Source of the DNA: a virus
IMG/VR virus record: IMGVR_UViG_3300047380_000289
Location: 1-30,940 of that record
Reading direction: 5' to 3' (one strand)
Length of the DNA stretch: 30,940 nucleotides
Shown here: positions 1-9,483 of the stretch, one piece after another
Layout of the letters: every line of letters begins with the position of its first letter
Position numbering within the stretch: position 1 is the stretch's first letter
The notes under the pieces: generated by a model
Told to the model about the DNA's origin: nothing
The model's database searches: none
Seen by the model: the letters and a program-made list of their open reading frames with translations, nothing else
Position numbers and translations under genes: made by a program

Positions 1-2160
1 GATGCACCTACTGCACCTTCATCACCTACTCCACCTTGAACACCTTTAGGGCCTTGAACGCCTTTAGGACCTTGAACACCTTTAGGACCTTGACCGCCAG
101 TTTCACCTTTTTGACCTTTAGGTGATAGTCCAATTATACCTTTTATACCTTTAGGACCTTGAACACCTTTAGAACCTTGAATACCCTTATCACCATCAGC
201 GCCAGAAGCACCCGATGGTCCTTGAGCGCCCGTTTGACCTTTTTGACCTTTAGGTGATGCACCTACTGCACCTTCATCACCTTGTGGGCCTTGAACACCT
301 TTAGGACCTTGTATACCTTTAGGACCTTGGGGGCCAGTATCTCCTTTAGGACCAGTAGCACCTTTTTGACCAGGAGCAGATGAACCTTGTGGGCCAGTTA
401 TACCTTTAGGACCTTGGTCACCAAGTGGGCCTTGAGGGCCAGTATCTCCTTTAGGACCAGTAGCACCTTTTTGACCTGCTGGTGATGGGCCATTTACACC
501 TTTAGGACCTTGAACACCTTTAGGGCCTTGAACACCATCTTCACCTTGACCACCAACAGGACCTTGAAGGCCAGTAGCTCCTTTTTGGCCAGCAGCACCT
601 TTAGGTGATGCGCCTACGGCACCTTCATCACCTACTCCACCTTGAACACCTTTAGGGCCCTGAACACCTTTATCACCATTGTCACCAGATGGTCCTTGAG
701 CACCTTGTGGGCCAGTTTCACCTTTTTGACCTGCAGGTGATGGACCAACTGCACCTTGTGGACCTTGAACACCTTTAGGACCTTGATTTCCTGAATTACC
801 TTGAGCCCCCTTGGAGCCAGTAGCTCCTTTTTGACCAGCAGCACCTTTAGGTGATGCACCTACTGCACCTTCATCACCTTGTGGGCCTTGAACACCTTTA
901 GGACCTTGTATACCTTTAGGACCTTGGGGGCCAGTAGCACCTTGAGGGCCAGTAGCTCCTTTTTGACCAGGAGCAGATGAACCTTGTGGGCCAGTTATAC
1001 CTTTAGGACCTTGGTCACCAATTGGACCTTGGGGGCCAGTAGCACCTTTAGGTCCAGTAGCTCCCTTTTGACCCGCTGGCGATGGGCCAGTTGCACCGGT
1101 GGGGCCTTGAACACCTTTAGGACCTTGAACACCTTTAGAACCTTGAACGCCCTTAGGGCCTTGTGGACCAGTTGCACCAGTTTCACCTTTTTGACCTTTA
1201 GGTGATGCACCTACTGCGCCTTCATCACCTTGTGGGCCTTGAACACCTTTAGGACCTTGAACACCCTTATCCCCATTAGCACCAGATGGTCCTTGAGCAC
1301 CTTGTGGGCCAGTTTCACCTTTTTGGCCTGCAGGTGATGGACCAACTGCACCTTGTGGACCTTGAACACCTTTAGGACCTTGATTTCCTGAATTACCTTG
1401 TGGGCCAGTAGTACCTTTAGAGCCAGTTGCACCAGTTTCACCTTTTTGACCTTTAGGTGATGCACCTACTGCACCTTCATCACCTTGTGGGCCTTGAACA
1501 CCTTTAGGACCTTGTATACCTTTAGGACCTTGGGGGCCAGTAGGACCTTGAGAGCCAGTAGCTCCTTTTTGACCAGCAGGTGATGGGCCAGTTGCACCTT
1601 GTGGACCTTGAACACCTTTAGGGCCTTGAACGCCTTTAGGACCTTGAACACCTTTAGGGCCGGTTGAGCCAGTAGCTCCCTTTTGACCAGCAGCACCTTT
1701 TGGTGATGCACCTACTGCACCTTCATCACCTTGTGGGCCTTGAACACCTTTAGAACCAGCAGCACCAACGTCTCCGACACCACCAGATGGTCCTTGAGCA
1801 CCTTGTGGGCCAGTTGCACCTTTTTGACCTGCTGGTGATGGTCCAGTTGCACCTTGTGGTCCTTGAACACCTTTAGGACCTTGGTTTCCGGAATTACCTT
1901 GAGGACCGGTGGGGCCAGTTGCACCTTGGTCACCACCAGGAGATGGGCCGGCTGAACCTTTTGGCCCTTGAGGTCCCGTTGAACCCGATGCACCTTGGGG
2001 ACCAGTAGGACCTTGTCCACCAGTAGGACCTTGTGCGCCAGTTGAACCTTTTGCTCCTTCTAATCCATTAGGACCTTGACCACCAGTACTACCCTTATAC
2101 CCCTTATTATCATTACCTTTTTGACCCTTTTGTCCTGCTAGACCGGCAGGACCTGGTGAA
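1..2160 (-). repeat. Collagen-coding repeat with periodic four-residue interruptions
   Basis: This is a Gly-X-Y coding repeat. Breaks of the G-xxxx-G type recur every 102-132 bases, near 1, 125, 256, 375, 485, 607, 737, 853, 973, 1079, 1204, 1336, 1459, 1583, 1705, 1837 and 1939. The GASPKG-type break near 1, 607 and 1204, and near 256, 853 and 1459, reveals a larger unit of about 600 bases. Confidence 0.85.
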
Positions 2161-2873
2161 GTATCCGAATCTCCACCTGGAGAAATACCACATTGTTCTG
2201 CAAGAACGATACCATGGAACGCATCTGTGTCTTCTCCTGTAAATACACAATTGTCGGGAGCTCTATCTGGTATTGTTCCGTCTTCATCGAATACGGAGTC
2301 GTAACAAAGGGTAGAGTTTGGGCCAGGATCTACATCAAGCATATATCTAGCACCATAGTACTGATAGCCGGTAGCTGGGTCACAACTGAAAATATCATAT
2401 CCAGGTGGGTTGTGAACTATGTACCCATCTGCTAAGTAAACATCAATGTCTTCAATAGCAATGGTATGTATGGATTGGTTTTGTATTTCGTATGCTGAAG
2501 TGATTAGTTCTTCGACTATACCACTATCGGTGTACTTTACTAAATAATCAGAATTTAAATTAACAGTATTAGCAGGTGTAAAGTAATACGAACCACTCGA
2601 ATCTTTAATTAAGATTTTTTGATGTTGTGATACTGTAAGGTCACCACTATTGAATTCGATGACACTACCACTATGGGTTGCTTCAAATACAACACTGGCT
2701 ACGCCAAGTGAGGTTGAAGATATATCAGTAGAAGACCAATTTCTAAAGTCTTGTTCATTTAAACCTAAACCTGGTAATACAACACCACTTACTGATGACC
2801 CACTTTGTAGAGTGTTAATCGTAACTGATGAACTATTTGGTAATCTTACGAGTTGTGTATTTAATCCTGCCAT
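1..2873 (-). CDS. Collagen-like fibre protein with N-terminal Hint-like domain (3' end outside window)
   Basis: The frame opens at the ATG at 2873 and stays open to the window edge, so the C-terminus is missing. Residues 1-155 look like a Hint fold: a block A-like start (TQLV, then SVTINTLQSG), a block B-like stretch with a retained His (TVSQHQKILI), and a block F/G ending in DVYLADGYIVHN at 154-155. The residue after that Asn is Pro and the Cys1 position is the initiator Met, so protein splicing is not expected. Residues 156-237 contain several cysteines. From about residue 238 the protein is Gly-X-Y collagen repeat rich in GQKG, GPKG and GPQG. Regular breaks of the type GPSPAG, GASPKG and GSSAPG leave four residues between glycines. 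The start lies 18 bases beyond the stop of the upstream collagen gene. The likely role is a trimeric tail or head fibre. The Hint call is by eye. Confidence 0.8.
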   Translation of the reverse strand, partial: MAGLNTQLVRLPNSSSVTINTLQSGSSVSGVVLPGLGLNEQDFRNWSSTDISSTSLGVASVVFEATHSGSVIEFNSGDLTVSQHQKILIKDSSGSYYFTPANTVNLNSDYLVKYTDSGIVEELITSAYEIQNQSIHTIAIEDIDVYLADGYIVHNPPGYDIFSCDPATGYQYYGARYMLDVDPGPNSTLCYDSVFDEDGTIPDRAPDNCVFTGEDTDAFHGIVLAEQCGISPGGDSDTSPGPAGLAGQKGQKGNDNKGYKGSTGGQGPNGLEGAKGSTGAQGPTGGQGPTGPQGASGSTGPQGPKGSAGPSPGGDQGATGPTGPQGNSGNQGPKGVQGPQGATGPSPAGQKGATGPQGAQGPSGGVGDVGAAGSKGVQGPQGDEGAVGASPKGAAGQKGATGSTGPKGVQGPKGVQGPKGVQGPQGATGPSPAGQKGATGSQGPTGPQGPKGIQGPKGVQGPQGDEGAVGASPKGQKGETGATGSKGTTGPQGNSGNQGPKGVQGPQGAVGPSPAGQKGETGPQGAQGPSGANGDKGVQGPKGVQGPQGDEGAVGASPKGQKGETGATGPQGPKGVQGSKGVQGPKGVQGPTGATGPSPAGQKGATGPKGATGPQGPIGDQGPKGITGPQGSSAPGQKGATGPQGATGPQGPKGIQGPKGVQGPQGDEGAVGASPKGAAGQKGATGSKGAQGNSGNQGPKGVQGPQGAVGPSPAGQKGETGPQGAQGPSGDNGDKGVQGPKGVQGGVGDEGAVGASPKGAAGQKGATGLQGPVGGQGEDGVQGPKGVQGPKGVNGPSPAGQKGATGPKGDTGPQGPLGDQGPKGITGPQGSSAPGQKGATGPKGDTGPQGPKGIQGPKGVQGPQGDEGAVGASPKGQKGQTGAQGPSGASGADGDKGIQGSKGVQGPKGIKGIIGLSPKGQKGETGGQGPKGVQGPKGVQGPKGVQGGVGDEGAVGA
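2409..2873 (-). other. Hint-like domain, degenerate, of the left collagen protein
   Basis: This encodes residues 1-155. The block order and size resemble a mini Hint domain, and it ends in VHN before Pro-Pro. The block B His is present (SQHQK). Met occupies the nucleophile position, and Pro follows the terminal Asn. It is weaker than the domain in the neighbouring gene and may be a purely structural relic. Confidence 0.55.
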
Positions 2874-2891
2874 ATTACTTGTTTATCTATA

Positions 2892-5800
2892 TTAGTATGA
2901 ACCACTTACGTACATATGAAGTACATAAGTACTACCACCATTATTAAATTTAAGTACACCTCTCGTAGTATCCCACGTCAATCCGGGAGATACATTTTCA
3001 ATTGTAGTACCAAGAGCAGAAATACCTTTTTGACCTTTAGCGCCTTGTAGGCCGGTTTGACCTTTTTGACCTTTAGCACCTTCAAATCCAGTTTGACCTT
3101 TTTGACCTTTATCACCTTGAGGACCCACATTACCTTGGGAACCAATATCACCTTGAGGGCCAGCAACACCTTGAGGGCCAATTATACCTTTTTGACCTTT
3201 ATCACCTTGAGGGCCGGTATCACCTTGAGCACCTTGGTCACCTTGTGGGCCTGTTCCACCAGTTGGACCAGTTGCACCTTGGTCACCTTTTTGACCCTTT
3301 TCACCATCTGGACCTGTTCCACCTTTTTGACCTTTATCACCTTGTGGGCCAGTTACACCTTGAGGACCTTTATCACCTTGTGGGCCAGTAGCACCTTGAG
3401 GGCCATCAGCACCTTGAGGGCCATCAGCACCTTGAGGACCAGTTTGACCTTTTTGACCTTTATCACCTTGAGGGCCAGTTACACCTTGAGCACCTTGGTC
3501 ACCTTGTGGGCCTGTTCCACCAGTTGGACCAGTTGCACCTTGGTCACCTTTTTGACCCTTTTCACCATCTGGGCCTGTTCCACCTTTTTGACCTTTATCA
3601 CCTTGTGGGCCAGTTACACCTTGAGGACCTTTATCACCTTGTGGGCCAGTAGCACCTTGTGGACCAGCAACACCTTGGGGGCCATCAGCACCTTGAGGAC
3701 CAGTTTGACCTTTTTGACCTTTATCACCTTGTGGGCCGGTATCACCTTGAGCACCTTGGTCACCTTGTGGGCCAGTTCCACCTGTTAAACCTTGAGCACC
3801 TTGGTCACCTTTTTGACCCTTTTCACCATCTGGTCCTGTTCCACCTTTTTGACCTTTATCACCTTGTGGGCCAGTTACACCTTGAGGACCTTTATCACCT
3901 TGTGGGCCAGTAGCACCTTGAGGGCCATCAGCACCTTGAGGACCATCAGCACCTTGAGGGCCAGTTTGACCTTTTTGACCTTTATCACCTTGTGGGCCGG
4001 TATCACCTTGAGCACCCTGGTCACCTTGTGGGCCTGCAACACCTTGAGGTCCATCAGCACCAGTTTCACCTTGAATACCCTGTGGGCCTTGTGCACCTTG
4101 AGCACCTTTTTGACCTTTTCCACCTTGTGGGCCAGTTACACCTTGAGGACCTTTATCACCTTGTGGGCCAGTAGCACCTTGTGGACCAGCAACACCTTGG
4201 GGGCCATCAGCACCTTGAGGACCAGTTTGACCTTTTTGACCTTTATCACCTTGTGGGCCAGTTACACCTTGAGCACCTTGTGCACCTTGTGGGCCAGTTC
4301 CACCTGTTAAACCTTGAGCACCTTGGTCGCCCTTTTGACCTTTATCACCATCTGCGCCTGTTCCACCTTTTTGACCTTTATCACCTTGTGGGCCAGTTAC
4401 ACCTTGAGGACCTTTATCACCTTGTGGGCCAGTAGCACCTTGAGGGCCATCAGCACCTTGAGGGCCTGTTGCGCCAGTTCCACCTTGTGAGCCGGTAGCT
4501 CCCTTTTGACCTTTTGGTTGAGTTGGACCGGTTGGGCCTACCGCACCTTGTGGGCCGGTATCACCTTGAGGACCTGTTGCGCCAGTTCCACCTTGTGAGC
4601 CAGTAGCTCCCTTTTGACCTTTAGGGCCTGTTGGGCCAGTAGCACCTTGTGGGCCTGTCCCACCTTGAGGACCTGTTTGACCTTGCGGACCTACTACACC
4701 TTGAGGACCTGTTGAACCAGTTCCACCTTTTTGACCTTTTCCACCTTGTGGGCCAGTAGCACCTTGAGGGCCTTTAGCACCTTGTGGGCCAGTAGCACCT
4801 TGAGGGCCAGTTGAGCCAGTAGAACCTTTTCCACCTTGAGCACCAGTTCCACCTTGTGAGCCAGTAGCTCCTTTTTGACCTTTAGGGCCAGGATTTCCTT
4901 GAGCACCTTGAGGGCCAGTTAAACCAGTAGGTCCGTTTATACCCTTATCACCTTGTCCACCTTGAGCACCAGTTCCACCTTTTTGACCTTTATCACCTTG
5001 TGGGCCAGTAGCACCTTGTGGGCCTTTAGCACCTTGCGGGCCAGTAGCACCTTGAGGTCCATCTGCGCCAGTAGGACCTGTTGCGCCAGTTCCACCTTGT
5101 GAGCCAGTAGCTCCTTTTTGACCTTTTGGTTGTGTAGGGCCCGTTGGACCAGTAGCACCTTGGGGACCGGTTACACCTTGAGGACCTGTTGCGCCAGTTC
5201 CACCTTGTGAGCCGGTAGCTCCTTTTTGACCTTTAGGACCGGTTGGGCCAGTAGCACCTTGTGGGCCAGTAGCACCTTGTGGGCCTGCTCCACCTTGAGG
5301 ACCTACCCCACCTTGAGGACCGGTTGAACCAGTTCCACCTTTTTGACCTTTTCCACCTTGTGGGCCAGTAGCACCTTGAGGGCCTTTAGCACCTTGTGGG
5401 CCAGTAGCACCTTGAGGGCCAGTTGAGCCAGTAGAACCTTTTCCACCTGTTGCACCAGTTGGGCCTGTTGAACCAGTAGCTCCTTTTTGACCTTTAGGGC
5501 CAGGATTTCCTTGAGCACCTTGAGGGCCAGTTAAACCAGTAGGTCCGTTTACACCTTTAGCACCTTGTGAACCTGTTCCACCTTGTGAGCCGGTAGCTCC
5601 TTTTTGACCCTTTCCACCTTGTGGGCCAGTAGCACCTTGAGGACCCGTAGAACCTTTTGGACCATCAGCACCTTGGGGACCGGTTGCACCAGTAGGACCT
5701 GTTGCGCCAGTTGGGCCTGTTGAACCAGTAGCTCCTTTTTGACCTTTAGGGCCTGTTGGGCCAGTTCCACCTTGTGGGCCAGTAGCACCTTGTGGGCCTG

Positions 5801-6734
5801 CTCCACCCTGTGGACCTACTCCACCTTGAGGGCCTGTTGAGCCAGTTCCACCTTTTTGACCTTTATCACCCTGTGGGCCAGTAGCACCTTGTGGGCCTTT
5901 AGCACCTTGAGGACCATCAGCACCTTGTGGTCCTTTTGAACCAGTGGAACCCTTTCCACCTGTTGCACCAGTTGGGCCTGTTGAGCCAGTAGCTCCTTTT
6001 TGACCTTTAGGGCCAGGATTTCCTTGAGCACCTTGAGGGCCAGTTAAACCAGTAGGTCCGTTTACACCTTTAGCACCTTGAGGGCCTGTTCCACCTTGAG
6101 GGCCTGTTGAACCTTTGGGGCCGGTTGGGCCAGTTGCACCTTTAGGACCAGTTGCACCATTGTTACCAGTTGGGCCTTGAGGTCCGGTTGGGCCGGTAGA
6201 ACCACCAGGTCCTTGTGAACCAGTAGCTCCCTTTTGACCCTGTGCACCTTGAGGTCCTTGAGATCCAGTAACACCTTTATTACCAGCCGTACCCTTTTGA
6301 CCTTTAGCACCAGTTGGACCAGTTGGGCCGGTATTATGGAAGAGTAATTGACCTACATAATAATTGTGGTCAGGTTCTACTTCTATACTTACTATATCTA
6401 ACGATTCTTCTACATATTCTAATGATGTGATGTGTAGGTCGTTGTGTAATTCTTTTTGTTTGTTGAATGCATTTATTGGTGAAACCCACTCACCCATTAG
6501 GGTTAAGATTTTAGCATCAACTGATGATTTTAGTTTAGACCCATCTGAAAGAGTGAATTCTAAATAGGAATCTATGGACCGCGTTCTTACCGAAACAACT
6601 TTGTTATCCCTAACACCTACTCCATGTATATCAAAACCTTTTACTACATCACCAACTTTAATGTCACCAAGTGTTTGGAAACTCCCATTGATGTCTATTA
6701 AGGTATCTTTATGTAAACCGTGTATTAATTCCAT
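2892..6734 (-). CDS. 1280-aa collagen-like fibre protein with N-terminal Hint domain
   Basis: Three parts are visible. Residues 6-134 read as a Hint (intein/Hedgehog-type) domain: block A with TLIDINGS and [12 protein letters not shown], block B-like [14 protein letters not shown] with GEWV, and block F/G with [13 protein letters not shown] and LLFHN. His133-Asn134 is followed by Thr135, as at a C-terminal splice junction. The expected Cys1 is Gly6 and the block B His is Ala, so splicing should be dead, while Asn-dependent C-terminal cleavage could remain. Residues 136 to about 1237 are Gly-X-Y repeats, roughly 365 triplets, with two PTQPKG breaks. The last 43 residues form a short non-collagen tip ([14 protein letters not shown]). 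Higher-order repeats of 87 and about 170-204 residues are present. The gene starts 13 bases after the upstream fibre gene. The function is inferred to be a long fibre shaft. Confidence 0.88.
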   Translation of the reverse strand: MELIHGLHKDTLIDINGSFQTLGDIKVGDVVKGFDIHGVGVRDNKVVSVRTRSIDSYLEFTLSDGSKLKSSVDAKILTLMGEWVSPINAFNKQKELHNDLHITSLEYVEESLDIVSIEVEPDHNYYVGQLLFHNTGPTGPTGAKGQKGTAGNKGVTGSQGPQGAQGQKGATGSQGPGGSTGPTGPQGPTGNNGATGPKGATGPTGPKGSTGPQGGTGPQGAKGVNGPTGLTGPQGAQGNPGPKGQKGATGSTGPTGATGGKGSTGSKGPQGADGPQGAKGPQGATGPQGDKGQKGGTGSTGPQGGVGPQGGAGPQGATGPQGGTGPTGPKGQKGATGSTGPTGATGPTGATGPQGADGPKGSTGPQGATGPQGGKGQKGATGSQGGTGSQGAKGVNGPTGLTGPQGAQGNPGPKGQKGATGSTGPTGATGGKGSTGSTGPQGATGPQGAKGPQGATGPQGGKGQKGGTGSTGPQGGVGPQGGAGPQGATGPQGATGPTGPKGQKGATGSQGGTGATGPQGVTGPQGATGPTGPTQPKGQKGATGSQGGTGATGPTGADGPQGATGPQGAKGPQGATGPQGDKGQKGGTGAQGGQGDKGINGPTGLTGPQGAQGNPGPKGQKGATGSQGGTGAQGGKGSTGSTGPQGATGPQGAKGPQGATGPQGGKGQKGGTGSTGPQGVVGPQGQTGPQGGTGPQGATGPTGPKGQKGATGSQGGTGATGPQGDTGPQGAVGPTGPTQPKGQKGATGSQGGTGATGPQGADGPQGATGPQGDKGPQGVTGPQGDKGQKGGTGADGDKGQKGDQGAQGLTGGTGPQGAQGAQGVTGPQGDKGQKGQTGPQGADGPQGVAGPQGATGPQGDKGPQGVTGPQGGKGQKGAQGAQGPQGIQGETGADGPQGVAGPQGDQGAQGDTGPQGDKGQKGQTGPQGADGPQGADGPQGATGPQGDKGPQGVTGPQGDKGQKGGTGPDGEKGQKGDQGAQGLTGGTGPQGDQGAQGDTGPQGDKGQKGQTGPQGADGPQGVAGPQGATGPQGDKGPQGVTGPQGDKGQKGGTGPDGEKGQKGDQGATGPTGGTGPQGDQGAQGVTGPQGDKGQKGQTGPQGADGPQGADGPQGATGPQGDKGPQGVTGPQGDKGQKGGTGPDGEKGQKGDQGATGPTGGTGPQGDQGAQGDTGPQGDKGQKGIIGPQGVAGPQGDIGSQGNVGPQGDKGQKGQTGFEGAKGQKGQTGLQGAKGQKGISALGTTIENVSPGLTWDTTRGVLKFNNGGSTYVLHMYVSGSY
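3186..4470 (-). repeat. 261-bp tandem repeat within collagen coding sequence
   Basis: The plus-strand string AGTTACACCTTGAG or its start occurs at 3351, 3612, 3873, 4134 and 4395, exactly 261 bases (87 codons) apart. Flanking sequence such as the TCACCATCTG and ACCTTGGTCACC stretches follows the same spacing in several copies. Outer limits are approximate. The copies differ at scattered bases, mostly keeping Gly codons. Confidence 0.85.
4730..6066 (-). repeat. Long-period repeat (612 and 513 bp) in collagen coding sequence
   Basis: A distinctive non-Gln block ([16 protein letters not shown]) is encoded three times. The plus-strand string GGATTTCCTTGAG begins at 4891, 5503 and 6016, giving spacings of 612 and 513 bases, both multiples of three. 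Between these anchors the modules vary by whole Gly-X-Y triplets. Limits are approximate. Confidence 0.75.
6333..6719 (-). other. Hint (intein-like) domain of the 1280-aa collagen protein
   Basis: This encodes residues 6-134. The signatures are block A ([17 protein letters not shown]), a block B-like region ([10 protein letters not shown]) and blocks F/G ([21 protein letters not shown] followed by Thr). Its size of about 129 residues suits a Hint domain without a homing endonuclease. Cys1 and the block B His are replaced, but the terminal His-Asn is intact. Confidence 0.72.
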
Positions 6735-6747
6735 ATCACTTTATCCC

Positions 6748-7527
6748 TTAACTTGTTAACCTAAGTACAATCATCATATTGTACAATTCAGAAGTATTAG
6801 TTTTTTTATCAAATTCAAGACTCAATCTATCTCCGCTACTAAATGAGTAATTTGAAGCCCCAAAGTTAAAGGTTATATTAGTACCTGCACTTTGTAAAGT
6901 TTCCGTATTTGTAGTGGATTGTTGCGCACCACCATTATATAGTGAAATATCACAATCGTCCGGAACTGAATTAGTTTGTTCGGGTGATACAATTATATCT
7001 TCGATGTAACCAGTACATGGTGCTATAAAGGTAGTGAATGCTCTATTAGGGAGTGATTGTATATCAGATAATCCTGAAAATGCGACATAACCAAAAGGTG
7101 AATTTTTCGTATCTATTGTCAATTGTATTGGGTGGATTTCATTACCAATAGCTACAGCACCTATATCAGAACGAACTTCAGTACCAGTTCTAAAATCTAC
7201 ATTACTATTTGAGTCTAATACTAAGAACTTATCAGTATCAGTACCTGCATTACTTAATCCAGTTAATTTTATATCCGGTGTAGTAATTTGTTGAGTTACA
7301 TCCATTGACCCGGTAAATCCATGGGTATCATTAGAAGTATCACCAAATTGGGTTGACCCACTACTAAATGTGGTAGTCTTATGTGTTACCGATGAACTTA
7401 CTATATAAGACTCAGCCGTTAGTGTTCCAGTTACTACTAATGAACCTGTAATAGATAAATCACCAGTGGTGTTTATACCACCTGATTGTACCTGAAGTCC
7501 ATTCTTTATTACAAATTTATTTGACAT
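6748..7527 (-). CDS. Fibre-type structural protein, 259 aa
   Basis: The N-terminal half is a low-complexity beta-rich chain of Ser, Thr and Gly with alternating hydrophobics (GDLSITGSLVVTGTLTAES), typical of phage fibre or beta-helix shafts. It contains TTTFSSGSTQFGD. It then carries the module TDKFLVLDSNSNVDFRTGTE, also found in the next upstream fibre gene. Residues from about 130 to the end form a different, probably globular domain (TGYIEDIIVSPEQ, GDRLSLEFDKK). A good Shine-Dalgarno (GAGGA) lies before the ATG. It sits between two fibre genes and is followed after 13 bases by the Hint-collagen gene. It is probably a tail-fibre or baseplate-attached component; the precise role is unknown. 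Confidence 0.75.
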   Translation of the reverse strand: MSNKFVIKNGLQVQSGGINTTGDLSITGSLVVTGTLTAESYIVSSSVTHKTTTFSSGSTQFGDTSNDTHGFTGSMDVTQQITTPDIKLTGLSNAGTDTDKFLVLDSNSNVDFRTGTEVRSDIGAVAIGNEIHPIQLTIDTKNSPFGYVAFSGLSDIQSLPNRAFTTFIAPCTGYIEDIIVSPEQTNSVPDDCDISLYNGGAQQSTTNTETLQSAGTNITFNFGASNYSFSSGDRLSLEFDKKTNTSELYNMMIVLRLTS

Positions 7528-7575
7528 TTTATTTCCTCGTGTTTTTCACTTTCCAAACTTAGGATTTAATTTATT

Positions 7576-9483
7576 TTATATACTATACATACGTTCTACG
7601 TTAAACAAAATAGTCCCACCACCGGCGGATGTTATCGATAATGTTAACACACCGCTAGATGCTGTTGCTGAGAATTGAGCTGGACTTGTACTTCCAGTTC
7701 CAATATCAGTTGTACTATATTCGGTCATCGCTACCTCGTTACCACTAACAACAATAGTTAATTGTCCAGAACGTATTGCACTACCCTCTGAAATATTGTA
7801 ATGTATATGGAAAGACGAACCCACTTTTTGATAAATTACATGAGTGCCTACTCCATACTGATGACCTTCAGCTGTTTTTTCTACTGAGTTTGATGTAGTT
7901 CCGTGATTTGTATGAATTGTGAGAGACGCTGTAAATGGTGCTGGAGTTCCAGGGATATTATCTCCAAGTTCCAAACCATTCCCTTTGAAGGCTGGTGATT
8001 TAAGTGTATCAACTTGGTTACCACCCCATTGGTCAAATTGAAAACCTTGACCATATTTATTTTCGAGGATTTTAAAAGCAGAATCACCTTTAATTCGGGC
8101 AGTATTAGACCAAATAGCTAATCTATTAGATGATGCTCCAGTATCATTTATAACGTAATTACCACTAGCAGCATCAAGCCCAGCAATATCACTTGCAATT
8201 GATGATGATAGTGAAGTAACACCTATATCATCATATAATTGCGTACCACTTCTATATTTAAGTTGGTCACCATCCAATACAACAAACTTGTCAGTATCAC
8301 TTGTTGCTTGTACTTGCGTATCTGTTTTAATATTAACCGAACCACTAAATTGTGCTGGTCCGATATTTTTTAATGTATTAGAACCTGATATAGTTAATGA
8401 TCCAGTTATAGAAAGACCACCTTCAGCAATAATAGCTGGTTTTATTCTAAGAGTATTTGCACCATATGGGTTTGTTAGTCTACCAATCGAATAAGCATCA
8501 CTAACATCAGTTCTCATTTTAATTTGAGCTGATGTTGGTGTTGTACCATGTGCTCTAAGACCTACTATGGTAGCACTTTCTTGTTCCATTGATAGGAACG
8601 AATCATATTGTGGATTTGAAACATCACCACTTGAACCAGAACCCACAATAATTTGCATTGCAGCTGTTCCCGAAACACTTGGGTCATTGATTACATTAAA
8701 CTGACCATGGTGTACTAACACATCACCGGTAGTTATATTTTTATTTAACTTTAACCGAACTGAACTCGTTATAGCACTTGTTGAACTAAAGAATGGAATC
8801 TCAGTTGCTGCACCACTAAGGTTAGAAGCGCCACTACCACCAATATCTGAAAGAACCTCAGTGCCGGTACGATAGTCTACGTCACCATTAGAGTCTAATA
8901 CCAAAAACTTGTCAGTATCAGTTGTTGCGTGGTTTACGTTACCAATGTTAAGAGTTGCGGATGTATGTAGGTCATCGTCAAATTGAAATCTACCATTGGT
9001 ACTAGACCACTGTAAAGACACATCAGCCCCATCAATATAAATACCTGAACCATTAGCGGCCGTAGGATTAGCTGACCCACTTGCTATTTTTATAAGTTTA
9101 TCTTGAACATTAAGCTCAGCTACTTGTAGGTCTACTTTACTACCTAATACTGTAAGGTCACCTGTTAATGTTAAACTATCAAATGTAGGTGAATCTGCGG
9201 ATTGTAAGCCAGTATCTACATCAGAATTAACACCATTTATGGTAGCTCTAACAGTACCTTGAGATGGTGATGAGAATGTAGACCCACTAAGTACACCTTC
9301 AGTATTTAATTTGAGTTTGACATCAGAATCACCATAGGTTAATGTATCCAATGATGCTAATGAAGCTGATACGCTTCCCCAATCATTGATTGTAATATCG
9401 GTGGAGTTTATTCCACCTGATGATGTAATTTGATTTAAAATTGCATCACTACCGGAGGTGATGACTTTTTTCCAATTCGGCAT
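7576..9483 (-). CDS. Fibre-type structural protein, 635 aa
   Basis: It starts MPNWKKVITSGSDA, nearly the same as the start of the gene at 10093-11169 (MATWKKVIVSGSNI), which suggests a common attachment or trimer-forming head. It then has the shared block LTGDLTVLGSKVDLQVAELN followed by VQDKLIKIASGSA. Two copies of the TDKF-VLD module follow, near residues 190 and 400. The C-terminal third (from about residue 470) looks globular and ends FNVERMYSI. The Ser/Thr/Gly-rich beta content and lack of enzyme motifs support a virion fibre. AGGA precedes the ATG, and a promoter-like element lies 87 bases upstream. It is likely the first gene of the fibre unit running to the window edge. The exact fibre type cannot be assigned. 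Confidence 0.78.
   Translation of the reverse strand: MPNWKKVITSGSDAILNQITSSGGINSTDITINDWGSVSASLASLDTLTYGDSDVKLKLNTEGVLSGSTFSSPSQGTVRATINGVNSDVDTGLQSADSPTFDSLTLTGDLTVLGSKVDLQVAELNVQDKLIKIASGSANPTAANGSGIYIDGADVSLQWSSTNGRFQFDDDLHTSATLNIGNVNHATTDTDKFLVLDSNGDVDYRTGTEVLSDIGGSGASNLSGAATEIPFFSSTSAITSSVRLKLNKNITTGDVLVHHGQFNVINDPSVSGTAAMQIIVGSGSSGDVSNPQYDSFLSMEQESATIVGLRAHGTTPTSAQIKMRTDVSDAYSIGRLTNPYGANTLRIKPAIIAEGGLSITGSLTISGSNTLKNIGPAQFSGSVNIKTDTQVQATSDTDKFVVLDGDQLKYRSGTQLYDDIGVTSLSSSIASDIAGLDAASGNYVINDTGASSNRLAIWSNTARIKGDSAFKILENKYGQGFQFDQWGGNQVDTLKSPAFKGNGLELGDNIPGTPAPFTASLTIHTNHGTTSNSVEKTAEGHQYGVGTHVIYQKVGSSFHIHYNISEGSAIRSGQLTIVVSGNEVAMTEYSTTDIGTGSTSPAQFSATASSGVLTLSITSAGGGTILFNVERMYSI

Noticed and set aside
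632-2020. A series of minus-strand frames starting MHH with LKV and KVLK repeats
   Set aside because: They are in a different frame from the collagen gene and follow its repeat exactly. They are by-products of the triplet repeat.
2890-2897. Element-like sequence TACTAATA before the left collagen gene
   Set aside because: It differs from the shared element at a core position, overlaps the stop codon of the previous gene and lies only 17 bases from the start, too close for the same role.
3057-4435. Long plus-strand frames rich in Thr, Leu and Phe opposite the collagen gene
   Set aside because: They are shadows of the Gly-X-Y codon pattern: the repeat lacks stops in several frames. There is no start signal or independent composition.
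7566-7590. TATAAAATAAAT-type sequence before the 259-aa fibre gene
   Set aside because: It is AT-rich and promoter-like in a general way but does not match the shared element. It cannot be separated from background.
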